DNA from: Heliomicrobium modesticaldum Ice1
Lineage (GTDB): Bacteria > Bacillota > Desulfitobacteriia > Heliobacteriales > Heliobacteriaceae
DNA: 64,000 bases
Direction of reading: 5' to 3'
Assembly (NCBI RefSeq): GCF_000019165.1
Contig: NC_010337.2
Span: forward strand, 1,822,501-1,886,500
A program made the translations under genes and the position numbers. Below are positions 38,517 to 46,712 of the stretch, one piece after another. Each line of letters starts with the position of its first letter. Positions within the stretch are counted from its first letter, which is position 1. Below the pieces are notes generated by a model that was not told the DNA's origin, ran no database searches, and was given only the letters and a program-made list of their open reading frames with translations.

Positions 38517-39248
38517 ATGGGCAAGAAAATCGGCTGGCATTGGGGATTTTTGCTGGTTCTCTTGGCCCTGTTGTTTGGGGCTGTCTCTCTTTCCGGAAAC
38601 AGCGGCACATCGGAGAACATACAGACGGCGCTGAGCACCGCTGCCGATAGGGATGCTTACGAGAAAGCCCAAGGGGCGGTCGCGAAAGAGCCACCTGTTC
38701 TACAGAACACCTCCACTCAACCGAGTGAGGAAGGAACGCAAAAGGGCGTTCCTTCCTCGCCTGCTTCCAAGGAGCTGACGAAAGGCGTAGAAAAGGCCCC
38801 TTCAGGGATGAGCAAGTCAGCCGAGATTCCTGCAGTGACAGGCGGCAAGGAGGCAAAGGGAGAAACAGAGGCTTCTGTAGATAAAGAAATCCCTAAGGGT
38901 CTCTCTGTGTCGATTGCCGTCGTCGGCCAAAAGGGAGAACTGCTTTTCGGACCGGAGAGCGTCTTGATCAAAGACGATAACCGTTGGGGTAAAACGCCCC
39001 TGGGAGCGCTGGAGGCGACAGGATTGCGGTATGGCATGGGCGCAGGTTTCGGAAGTTTTGTCACCAGCATCAACGGCCAGGTTAACCAGGGGATGCGCGG
39101 TTGGATGTACAAAGTCAATGATGAGACGCCCATGGTGGCCGCCAACCAAAAAGCAGTGCAAAGGGATGATCGGATCATCTGGTGGTACAGCAATGAGATG
39201 GATGCGCCGAGCCCCGATTGGGAGGCGCTGCTGCAACAGAAACGATGA
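38517..39248 (+). CDS. DUF4430 protein, membrane-anchored or secreted (putative corrinoid-binding)
   Basis: The 243-residue protein has an N-terminal hydrophobic helix (WGFLLVLLALLFGAVSLSG) without a lipobox cysteine. A charged Ser/Glu/Lys-rich spacer follows (about 35-125), then one DUF4430 domain (PLGALEATGLRYG, GWMYKVNDETP, IIWWYSNEMD). The domain closely resembles that of the preceding surface protein. It lacks the toroid and SLH parts. It may be a membrane-side acceptor passing corrinoid to the ECF transporter; this is inference. ATG 38517 is chosen with aggagg eight bases before. The stop overlaps ecfT as ATGA. Confidence 0.82.
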   Translation: MGKKIGWHWGFLLVLLALLFGAVSLSGNSGTSENIQTALSTAADRDAYEKAQGAVAKEPPVLQNTSTQPSEEGTQKGVPSSPASKELTKGVEKAPSGMSKSAEIPAVTGGKEAKGETEASVDKEIPKGLSVSIAVVGQKGELLFGPESVLIKDDNRWGKTPLGALEATGLRYGMGAGFGSFVTSINGQVNQGMRGWMYKVNDETPMVAANQKAVQRDDRIIWWYSNEMDAPSPDWEALLQQKR

Positions 39249-40195
39249 CCGATGCAGCGCAACGGCGGAATCAGCCGATTCATGTTTTAGAGAGCGCATC
39301 GATACTGACCACCTTGCATCCGGCGGCTGCCTTGACCTATGCTGTCTCACTCCTCTTTCTACTCATGTTCATCGACCACCCCCTCTTTCTCGCCGGCGCT
39401 CTCGCGGTTCAAGCCGTCACGATCGCGGCCTTGGGCCGGTGGGCAAAATGGAACGAGGCGATGGGCTTCGCTCTGCCCATGAGTACGCTGATCCTGCTCA
39501 TCAACCCGCTCCTGGTGCGGTCTGGGGAGACGGTCCTCTGGAGCGGACCGACCATCCCGTTGCTGGGACCGCTGTTCATCACCATGGAAGCTGTGGCCTA
39601 CGGCGCGGCTATGGCCTTGAAACTGCTCAATGTCCTCAGCCTGTTTTTTATTTACAGCGGCATGCTCTCACCTGACGATCTGCTGCATCTCTTCTCCAGG
39701 GTGGCCTTTCGCTCGACTATGGTGATCTCCTTGGCGACGCGGCTTTTTCCGACGATGCGCCGGCGGCTGGAACAGATCCGTCAGATCCAGGAAATGCGGG
39801 GCGTACGTTTTGACGAGGGGACCATCGGGGAGCGGGTGGGCAAGTATGCCGGACTGGTGGAAGCGCTGCTCTTGGCATCACTGGAAGATTCGTGGGAAAC
39901 GGCAGAGGCAATGGAGGCGCGCGCCTTCGGCGTCGGCCCCCGTACGAGTCACCGCCGTAAGCGTTGGCGGCGGCGCGACAGCCTCTGTATGGGCGGGGCG
40001 ATCCTGTCCCTCGCTGCTGCTGTCGCGGGCGCCTGGGAGGGTATGCTGCTCTACGCCTATTACCCGGCCCTCGCTCCCCTTCACGGTGATGTTAAGACGC
40101 TTACGGCTTTGGCCTCTATCCTGGCGGGGTTGCTGGTCCCGGTAATCCTGCATTGGGGGTGTCGCAAATGGACCTTTATTCGCTCCGCGATCTGA
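39245..40195 (+). CDS. ecfT: ECF transporter transmembrane component EcfT
   Basis: This 316-residue integral membrane protein has several helices and the EcfT coupling motifs: RRLEQIRQIQEMRGV near residue 180 and EAMEARAFGVG near 225, the two Ala-Arg-Gly-type helices that contact the ATPases. EcfT couples ATP hydrolysis to toppling of the S component. ATG 39245 overlaps the previous stop. The 3' end overlaps the ATPase gene by 28 bases, so translation is tightly coupled. Confidence 0.92.
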   Translation: MTDAAQRRNQPIHVLESASILTTLHPAAALTYAVSLLFLLMFIDHPLFLAGALAVQAVTIAALGRWAKWNEAMGFALPMSTLILLINPLLVRSGETVLWSGPTIPLLGPLFITMEAVAYGAAMALKLLNVLSLFFIYSGMLSPDDLLHLFSRVAFRSTMVISLATRLFPTMRRRLEQIRQIQEMRGVRFDEGTIGERVGKYAGLVEALLLASLEDSWETAEAMEARAFGVGPRTSHRRKRWRRRDSLCMGGAILSLAAAVAGAWEGMLLYAYYPALAPLHGDVKTLTALASILAGLLVPVILHWGCRKWTFIRSAI

Positions 40196-41931
40196 GCTAT
40201 TTCTATCCTGAAAAAAGGCAGCCTGCCTTGCGCATCAACAGCTTGCGCATCGAAGACGGGGAGTTTGTCCTGGTGTCCGGCTTATCTGGATCGGGAAAAT
40301 CAACGCTGGCTCGGGCCTTGGCGGGGCTCGTTCCCCGTTTTTACGGCGGCCGGTTCAGCGGCGAACTGCGTTATCAAGGCCGCCTGCTGATCGATCTGCC
40401 GCGGCGAGAACTCGCCCGGGAGGTGGCCATCGTCTTTCAAGATCCGGAAAAGCAACTGGTCATGACCGAGGCGGAAGCGGAAATCGCCTTCGGATTGGAG
40501 AATCTAGGCCTTTCCCCAGCTGATATGGCGGCGCGGATCGCCGAGGTGATGAGCTTCTTTCAACTGTCTGCGCTCAAAGGGCGGGAGATCTGGACATTGT
40601 CCGGCGGACAGCAGCAGAAGGTGGCCCTCGCGTCGGCGCTGGCCATGCAGCCGCGCGTCCTCATCCTCGATGAGCCCACATCCCAATTGGATCCGGCAGC
40701 CGCCGAGGAAATCCTGAGTCTTGTCAAGCGGCTGAATGAGGACTTGGCGATGACCATCGTGCTGGTGGAGCAGCGCCTGGACCGGTGCTTCCATCTGGCC
40801 GACCGCGTCTTGTACATGGAAGAAGGGGCTATCGTTTTTAACGGTTCGCCTGGGGAGATGGCCCAGTGGGGCGCCTGTCGAGCGGGCACCCTTGCGCCAC
40901 CGGTGGCTCGTTTCTTTGCCGGAATGGGCCTGTCGCCTGTTCCGATTACCGTCAAAGCCGGGCGCAAAGCCCTTGCGGCGCTGCTCTCTCGGGAAGGCGA
41001 ACCGGAACGAGCACTCTCTCTATCCCCGCCGACAACCTCCAATGCATCGAACCTTCCGGAGCTAGCCACGTTGAAGGGCCGGAAGGGAGTTCCGCCAGCT
41101 AACGCTGCTGTATCGCTGGATCGGATCTGGTTTAGCTACCCTGACGGGTGGGAGGCGTTGCAGGATGTCAGCCTGAGCGTCGCGCCGGGAGACTTTTTGG
41201 CGCTCCTGGGGCCGAACGGCGCCGGCAAATCGACACTCTTGCGGCTCATCGCCGGGTTGTTAAAACCGGGGCGGGGCCGCTGTTCCTTATCATCGGCAAA
41301 GCAAGGGGTTCGCTCCCTCCATGCCGGTGGGCGGATCGGCTACCTGGCTCAAAACCCGAACGACTACCTGCTTCAGGACACGGTAGAAGCGGAAGTGGCC
41401 TTCGGGCGACGCAATTTTGGCCTCCCCGACGACGGGACGGTGGAGAGGCTTTTGCAAGAGCTCCGACTCGAAGCCTACCGCGGCGTTCACCCTCGCGATC
41501 TGAGCGGCGGGGAACGGCAGCGGGTAGCCATCGCCGCCGTCTTGGCCACCGATCCGGAAATCCTCTTGCTCGACGAACCGACGCGGGGGATGGATGAGCA
41601 GCTGAAAGACGAACTGGGCGCGCTGTTGCGACGGCGGATGGATGGTGGGGCCGCTGTAATCCTTGTTACCCATGATGTGGAGTTTGTCGCCCGCCACGCG
41701 ACGCGCGTGGCGATCCTTGACGGCGGCAGGGTGGTCAGAGAGGGCGGTTTGTTGACCGTGCTGGGGGAGTCGCTCTTTTACTCGACCCAGATCAGCCGCC
41801 TGTTTCGCCATGCAGCGCCTCAGCTCCTGACGCCGGAAGCCGCCTGGGCAGCTTTTCGGGATGTAGGTCGGCAGGCGCGCAAGCAAGCGGAGGGAAGGGA
41901 GGCGGACGTCCATGTGGCCTGCTTGGCCTAA
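40168..41931 (+). CDS. ecfA: ECF transporter ATPase, fused EcfA-EcfA'
   Basis: The 587-residue protein contains two complete ABC ATPase domains. Domain 1 (1-240) has GLSGSGKSTLARAL, LSGGQQQKVALASAL and LILDEPTSQLDPAA. Domain 2 (about 315-560) has LGPNGAGKSTLLRLI, LSGGERQRVAIAAVL and LLLDEPTRGMD. ECF modules usually use two separate ATPases, A and A'; here both are on one chain. The ATG at 40168 is preferred to an in-frame TTG upstream. It lies between EcfT and the S component in one operon. Confidence 0.95.
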   Translation: MDLYSLRDLSYFYPEKRQPALRINSLRIEDGEFVLVSGLSGSGKSTLARALAGLVPRFYGGRFSGELRYQGRLLIDLPRRELAREVAIVFQDPEKQLVMTEAEAEIAFGLENLGLSPADMAARIAEVMSFFQLSALKGREIWTLSGGQQQKVALASALAMQPRVLILDEPTSQLDPAAAEEILSLVKRLNEDLAMTIVLVEQRLDRCFHLADRVLYMEEGAIVFNGSPGEMAQWGACRAGTLAPPVARFFAGMGLSPVPITVKAGRKALAALLSREGEPERALSLSPPTTSNASNLPELATLKGRKGVPPANAAVSLDRIWFSYPDGWEALQDVSLSVAPGDFLALLGPNGAGKSTLLRLIAGLLKPGRGRCSLSSAKQGVRSLHAGGRIGYLAQNPNDYLLQDTVEAEVAFGRRNFGLPDDGTVERLLQELRLEAYRGVHPRDLSGGERQRVAIAAVLATDPEILLLDEPTRGMDEQLKDELGALLRRRMDGGAAVILVTHDVEFVARHATRVAILDGGRVVREGGLLTVLGESLFYSTQISRLFRHAAPQLLTPEAAWAAFRDVGRQARKQAEGREADVHVACLA

Positions 41932-42616
41932 ACTGCAAGTTCCGCTCATCCTGGCGCTGGCCGCCGGTTCCCTCTTTGCCAGTCTGATCGGAAGAAACAT
42001 CGTCGGACGGCAGGGTTGGGGATTGTTGGCTCTGGAGATGGTCTTTCTGGCGCTGCTGCTGCTCTTCTGGGCTTTTGAGCGAAAAGAGATCTGTTCCCGC
42101 GAACTCGCCATGATCGCCGTCCTGGGCGCGCTGGCGGCAGTGGGCCGGATCCCTTTTTCCGCCTTGATGGGCATCCAGCCGGTCACCTTTTTGACGGTCC
42201 TCTCCGGCGCAGTCTTCGGTCCCCGGGCAGGGTTCATGGTCGGGGCGACGGCAGCGCTCGTGTCCAATTTTTTTCTCGGCCAGGGACCCTGGACGCCTTG
42301 GCAGATGTTCAGTTGGGGCATGGCCGGCCTGTCGGCAGGCTTGCTGACACGCTTTTTTCCGGACATTGGGCGGCTTTGGATGCTCGCCTTTCTCTTTGCC
42401 TGGGGTTATCTCTACGGGTGGATAATGAACTTCTGGCACTGGAGCGCCTTTGTCCATCCCCATACAGGGCAGTCCTTCTTGCTCACTTATCTGGCCAGCC
42501 TGTCCTTTGACACGGTCCATGCCATCGGCAACTGCCTCTTTTACGCCCTTTTTGGTAAACGATTTACGATGATACTCCAGCGTTTTCGCAATAAGCTGCA
42601 GGTGGCGGTGTCATAA
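41912..42616 (+). CDS. ECF transporter S component, probably for cobalamin/corrinoids
   Basis: This 234-residue membrane protein has about six helices, with RELAMIAVLGALAAVGRIPF and GIQPVTFLTVLSGAVFGPRAG typical of ECF substrate-binding S components. The CbrT-like assignment for cobalamin rests on the riboswitches, cbiZ and DUF4430 neighbours rather than on a decisive motif. It overlaps the ATPase gene by 20 bases. Having its own T and A partners makes this a dedicated (group I) ECF system. Confidence 0.87.
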   Translation: MWPAWPKLQVPLILALAAGSLFASLIGRNIVGRQGWGLLALEMVFLALLLLFWAFERKEICSRELAMIAVLGALAAVGRIPFSALMGIQPVTFLTVLSGAVFGPRAGFMVGATAALVSNFFLGQGPWTPWQMFSWGMAGLSAGLLTRFFPDIGRLWMLAFLFAWGYLYGWIMNFWHWSAFVHPHTGQSFLLTYLASLSFDTVHAIGNCLFYALFGKRFTMILQRFRNKLQVAVS

Positions 42617-42760
42617 AAAGGACTTTCAAAGGGAAAAAGCGTGGGCGGTTCAAGAGCATTTGGCGCAATGGGCGATAGCGCGGTGCTTGGCACCAGCAGG
42701 CGGAGATGATAAGTTAAAAGGAGGGGGACTTGCGCTCTTTTACATAGGAGGTTTGAATTT

Positions 42761-44257
42761 TTGATTCAACGCGAACGAATCCAAGTCCTTAACGCTGGCT
42801 CTGCTCAGGCGGGTCGGTATGTTCTCTATTGGATGCAAGCCAGCCAGCGGGCTGAATACAACCATGCCTTGGAATACGCCATCGGGGAGGCCAACAAACT
42901 GGGCCTGCCCGTGCTCGTTTTCTTCGGCCTGACAGGAGGCGTACCCGGCGCAAATGCGCGTCATTACCGTTTCTTGTTGGAGGGGCTCTGCGATGTTCGG
43001 GAGGCCTTGCAACGCCGGGGCATCGCCATGATCATCCGGCGCATTCCTCCGGTGGAGGGTGTCGTCGCGCTCGCCCGGCGGGCCGCCCTCGTCGTCACTG
43101 ACCGAGGCTACCTGCGCTACCAGCGCCAGTGGCGGGAGGCTGCCGCCGCCCGGATCGACTGTCCCTTCATCCAAGTGGAAAGCGATGTCATCGTCCCTGT
43201 CGAGACGGCGTCGCCGAAAGAGGAGTATGGGGCGGCCACGTTTCGGCCCAAGATCAAAAGGCTGCTGGACACTTTCCTGGTTCCATTGGAGGAGCGGGAT
43301 ACGGATTGCCCAGCTCCGGATGTTGAAGCATTGCTCGATGAGGCGCTTCCCGGAGAACCGGTTTTTGCCGACTCCGCTACCCCCCTGTCGTCGATCGTGA
43401 CTGCCCTGTCCGTCGACGCCTCCATCTCCCCGGCCAGGGGCTGGCGGGGCGGTTCAAAAGAAGCCCACCGTCGCCTTGACGATTTCCTGGGCAAGAAGCT
43501 CTTCCGTTATCATGAAGACAAAAAGGACCCCTCCCTCGACGGCCTCTCTGAGCTGAGCCCCTTCCTGCATTTTGGCCAGATCTCACCGTTGGAGGTGGCA
43601 TTGAAGGCCCGGCAGGCTGTTGCAACAGACCTATCCCTTGATGGAACGGGCTTATCCCTCGATGGCACAGGCCCATCCCCCGTCGGTGTGGGCCCATCTC
43701 CCAACCCCGGTCTGGCTGCTTTTTTGGAAGAATTGATCGTCCGCCGCGAACTGGCCATGAACTTCGCCTACTACAATCCCGCCTATGACCAATTCGCCGC
43801 CCTGCCCGCCTGGGCGCAGGCAACACTGCATAGCCACCGGCTCGATAGCAGAGAATTCAACTATACAAAGGCGGAATTGGAGAACGCCTGCACCCATGAC
43901 CGCTACTGGAACGCCGCCCAGACCGAACTTGTCCTGCGCGGCAAGATGCACGGCTACATGCGCATGTACTGGGGCAAGAAGATCCTCGAATGGACGGCCG
44001 ATCCGGAGAGGGCCTACCGGATCGCCGTCGAACTGAACGACACCTACGCCCTTGACGGGCGCGATCCCAACGGCTACACCGGCATCGCCTGGTGTTTCGG
44101 CAAACATGACCGGCCCTGGGGCGAGCGGGCCATCTTTGGCAAGGTCCGTTACATGAACGCCGCCGGCCTGCGCCGCAAATTCGACATCGAGGCCTATGTC
44201 CGGAAGGTGGAGAACTTGGTCGAAGAGAACGAAAAAAACGGTAAAAGCGGGGTTTGA
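42761..44257 (+). CDS. phr: Class II deoxyribodipyrimidine photolyase
   Basis: The 498-residue protein has YVLYWMQASQRAEYNHALEY at the N-terminus and the class II C-terminal block TELVLRGKMHGYMRMYWGKK. It uses light and FADH to split cyclobutane pyrimidine dimers. At about residues 288-315 there is a low-complexity insertion with repeated SLDGTG units that is not expected in the family. The start is TTG 42761, nine bases after aggagg. The gene follows a 140-base gap after the ECF operon and ends inside the promoter of the next unit. Confidence 0.94.
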   Translation: MIQRERIQVLNAGSAQAGRYVLYWMQASQRAEYNHALEYAIGEANKLGLPVLVFFGLTGGVPGANARHYRFLLEGLCDVREALQRRGIAMIIRRIPPVEGVVALARRAALVVTDRGYLRYQRQWREAAAARIDCPFIQVESDVIVPVETASPKEEYGAATFRPKIKRLLDTFLVPLEERDTDCPAPDVEALLDEALPGEPVFADSATPLSSIVTALSVDASISPARGWRGGSKEAHRRLDDFLGKKLFRYHEDKKDPSLDGLSELSPFLHFGQISPLEVALKARQAVATDLSLDGTGLSLDGTGPSPVGVGPSPNPGLAAFLEELIVRRELAMNFAYYNPAYDQFAALPAWAQATLHSHRLDSREFNYTKAELENACTHDRYWNAAQTELVLRGKMHGYMRMYWGKKILEWTADPERAYRIAVELNDTYALDGRDPNGYTGIAWCFGKHDRPWGERAIFGKVRYMNAAGLRRKFDIEAYVRKVENLVEENEKNGKSGV

Positions 44258-44313
44258 CAAATCCCGAGTGCCATGGTAAACTATACCCCAAGAAATCCTA
44301 TTAAATTAGTAGG
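44254..44313 (+). promoter_or_regulatory. Promoter and palindromic operator of the isc operon
   Basis: TTGACA (44254-44259, overlapping the phr stop), a 17-base spacer and TAAACT (44277-44282). Just downstream is the near-perfect palindrome cctattaaattagtagg (44297-44313). Its position between the -10 and the Rrf2-family gene fits an autorepression site. The site identity is inferred from symmetry and location. Confidence 0.75.
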
Positions 44314-44438
44314 GTATGCGCGGGACCTGTCCCCGATGGCGTTACAGAGTAGACAGCGAGCGGATCGCCAAACTTTTTACCAGAACGCCCCAGAAATCGA
44401 ACCAGAGCAAGACAGCGATACGACCGAGAGGTGGTGCC

Positions 44439-44891
44439 ATGAAACTCTCGACGAAGGGACAATACGGTGTGCGAGCCATGTTCGAACTGGCCATGCAGTA
44501 CGGCCAGGGACCCGTCTCCTTGAAGCTTGTGGCCGAGCGCCAGGACATATCGGAGCATTACCTCGAACAGATCATCGCCGGATTGCGCAAAGCCGGCCTC
44601 GTCAACAGCATCCGGGGCGCCCAAGGGGGCTACGTCCTCGCCAGGGATCCCGCCGAGATCACTGTCGGCGACATCATCCGCGTCCTCGAAGGACCGGTGG
44701 CCCCCGTCGACTGTGTCAACGACGACATCCCCGAGCGCTGCACCCGCGCCAGCCAGTGCATCTCCAAGCGGGTCTGGGCCAAGGTGCGCGACTCGATCGA
44801 ACAGGTCATCGATTCCATCACACTGGCGGACATGTGCAAAGACGCTGAAAAGATGAAGTATGACGAGGGCGCCTTCATGTACCACATCTAG
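44439..44891 (+). CDS. iscR: Rrf2/IscR-type transcriptional regulator
   Basis: This 150-residue protein has the Rrf2 winged HTH (MKLSTKGQYGVRAMFELAMQ, then ISEHYLEQIIAGLRKAGLV and GAQGGYVLARDPAEI). Its cysteines lie at about residues 89, 98, 104 and 131; three (CVNDDIPERCTRASQC) are in the region where IscR ligates a [2Fe-2S] cluster. It probably represses the following iscS-iscU genes when clusters are sufficient. ATG 44439 follows gagaggtgg; the longer frame upstream covers the operator and is not coding. Confidence 0.93.
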   Translation: MKLSTKGQYGVRAMFELAMQYGQGPVSLKLVAERQDISEHYLEQIIAGLRKAGLVNSIRGAQGGYVLARDPAEITVGDIIRVLEGPVAPVDCVNDDIPERCTRASQCISKRVWAKVRDSIEQVIDSITLADMCKDAEKMKYDEGAFMYHI

Positions 44892-44946
44892 CGAAACAGA
44901 CAGACTTTTTCGCTGCGCCCATTTGAAAATCGGAGGAGAGAGAGCC

Positions 44947-46113
44947 ATGCGACGCGTCTACCTCGATCACGGCGCGACCACGCCCGTCCATCCCGCAGTC
45001 ATCGAAGCCATGGTCGACTGTATGCAAAACCATTTCGGCAACCCGTCGAGCGTCCATTCCTTCGGCCGGGAGGCGAAAAAGCTCCTGGAAGAGGCGCGGG
45101 CGAAGGTGGCCCACCTGATCGGCGCTCGACCGGAAGAGATCATCTTCACCAGCGGCGGCACCGAGGCCGACAACTTGACCATCTTCGGCGTCGCCCGGGC
45201 CATGCGCAAAAAGGGCAACCACGTCATCACCTCGGCGGCGGAGCACCACGCCGTCCTCGACGCCTGCCAGGCGCTGACCAAAGAAGGCTTTGAAGTCACC
45301 GTGCTGCCTGTCGATAAATACGGCATGGTCCGCGTCGAGGACGTGAAGGCGGCCCTCAAGCCGGAGACCGTCTTGGTCACGATCATGCATGCCAACAACG
45401 AGGTCGGCACGATCAACCCCATCAAGGAGATCACCCAACTCGTCAAGGCCCATGGCGCCGTCATGCACACCGATGCCGTCCAGACCGTCGGCAAAATCCC
45501 CGTCGACGTGAACGACCTCGGCGTAGACCTCCTGTCCCTCTCCTCCCACAAGATCTACGGCCCCAAGGGGGTCGGTGCCCTCTATATCCGCAAAGGGACC
45601 AAACTGTTCCCCCTCTCCCACGGCGGCGGTCAGGAGCGCAAGCGCCGCCCCGGCACGGAAAACCTGCCTGGCATCGTCGGATTCGGCAAGGCCGCCGAGA
45701 TCATGGCCCGCGAACTGCCTGAAGAAATGGGGCGCATGGGTCGACTGCGCCAACGCCTGATCGAGGGTCTGCTGGCCATCCCCGAGGTGCAACTGAACGG
45801 CCACCCCACTGAGCGTATCCCCATCAACGTGAACGTGTCGATCAAATACATCGAAGGTGAATCGCTGCTGCTGATGCTGGACATGAAAGGCATCGCTGCC
45901 TCCTCCGGCTCTGCCTGCACCTCCGGATCCCTGGATCCCTCTCACGTCCTGCTCGCCATGGGCATCTGCCACGAAGTGGCCCACGGCTCGCTGCGGCTGA
46001 CGCTGGGACGGGACAACACCGAGGAAGATATTGAATATGTGCTGGACGTGCTGCCGCCGATCGTCGAACGGCTGCGGGCCATGTCCCCGCTCTATGCCAA
46101 CAAGGAGGGCTGA
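44947..46113 (+). CDS. iscS: Cysteine desulfurase (IscS/NifS)
   Basis: The 388-residue PLP enzyme has VYLDHGATTPVHPAVIEAM, TSGGTEADNLTIFGVA, the PLP-lysine region LSLSSHKIYGPKGVGALYIR and the catalytic cysteine loop SSGSACTSGSLDPSHVLLAM. It releases sulfur from cysteine for Fe-S cluster assembly and tRNA thiolation. ATG 44947 follows ggaggagag. The order regulator-iscS-iscU-mnmA is the usual Firmicute sulfur-relay cluster; iscU starts three bases after the stop. Confidence 0.97.
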   Translation: MRRVYLDHGATTPVHPAVIEAMVDCMQNHFGNPSSVHSFGREAKKLLEEARAKVAHLIGARPEEIIFTSGGTEADNLTIFGVARAMRKKGNHVITSAAEHHAVLDACQALTKEGFEVTVLPVDKYGMVRVEDVKAALKPETVLVTIMHANNEVGTINPIKEITQLVKAHGAVMHTDAVQTVGKIPVDVNDLGVDLLSLSSHKIYGPKGVGALYIRKGTKLFPLSHGGGQERKRRPGTENLPGIVGFGKAAEIMARELPEEMGRMGRLRQRLIEGLLAIPEVQLNGHPTERIPINVNVSIKYIEGESLLLMLDMKGIAASSGSACTSGSLDPSHVLLAMGICHEVAHGSLRLTLGRDNTEEDIEYVLDVLPPIVERLRAMSPLYANKEG

Positions 46114-46115
46114 GC

Positions 46116-46493
46116 ATGTATACCGATAAAGTGATGGATCACTTTATGAACCCTCGCAACGTCGGCGAGATTGAAAACGCCAGCGGCGTCGGCGAAGTGG
46201 GCAACGCCTCTTGCGGCGACATCATGCGTATTTATCTTGACGTTGAGGACAACATTATCAAAGACGTGAAGTTTAAAACCTTCGGCTGCGGCGCCGCCAT
46301 CGCCACCAGCTCCATGGTGACAGAGCTGATCAAGGGCAAGACCATCGACGAGGCGCTGGGGTTGACGAACAGAGCCGTCGCCGACGCCCTCGGCGGCCTG
46401 CCGCCCCAAAAGATGCACTGCAGCAACCTGGCCGCCGACGCGCTCCATAAAGCCATCGCCGATTACAAGGCGAAGCAGGAGGCGAAGAGGTAG
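46116..46493 (+). CDS. iscU: Fe-S cluster assembly scaffold IscU/NifU
   Basis: This 125-residue protein starts MYTDKVMDHFMNPRNVGEIE and has the three scaffold cysteines in GNASCGDIMRIY, FKTFGCGAAIATSSMV and PQKMHCSNLAADAL. It receives sulfur from IscS and iron to build clusters. The aspartate of the CGD motif is present. It is in the same transcript as iscS. Confidence 0.97.
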   Translation: MYTDKVMDHFMNPRNVGEIENASGVGEVGNASCGDIMRIYLDVEDNIIKDVKFKTFGCGAAIATSSMVTELIKGKTIDEALGLTNRAVADALGGLPPQKMHCSNLAADALHKAIADYKAKQEAKR

Positions 46494-46712
46494 CGGAGAT
46501 GCCCCTTGCAGCGGCGCCTCTAAGGGCGAAGGCGGCCGGATGCCGAGTGCGGCTTGACTGAATCGCATCGGATTCAGAACCCGGATGGGCCTTGCCTGTC
46601 CGGGATGTCGCTGTACCGCCTGTAGCTATCGAAATGATCATCAGAACCGATCGGCCGAAAGGATTACCGGAAAAGTGAACATGAAATAGATAATCGAAAG
46701 AACGGGATTCAA

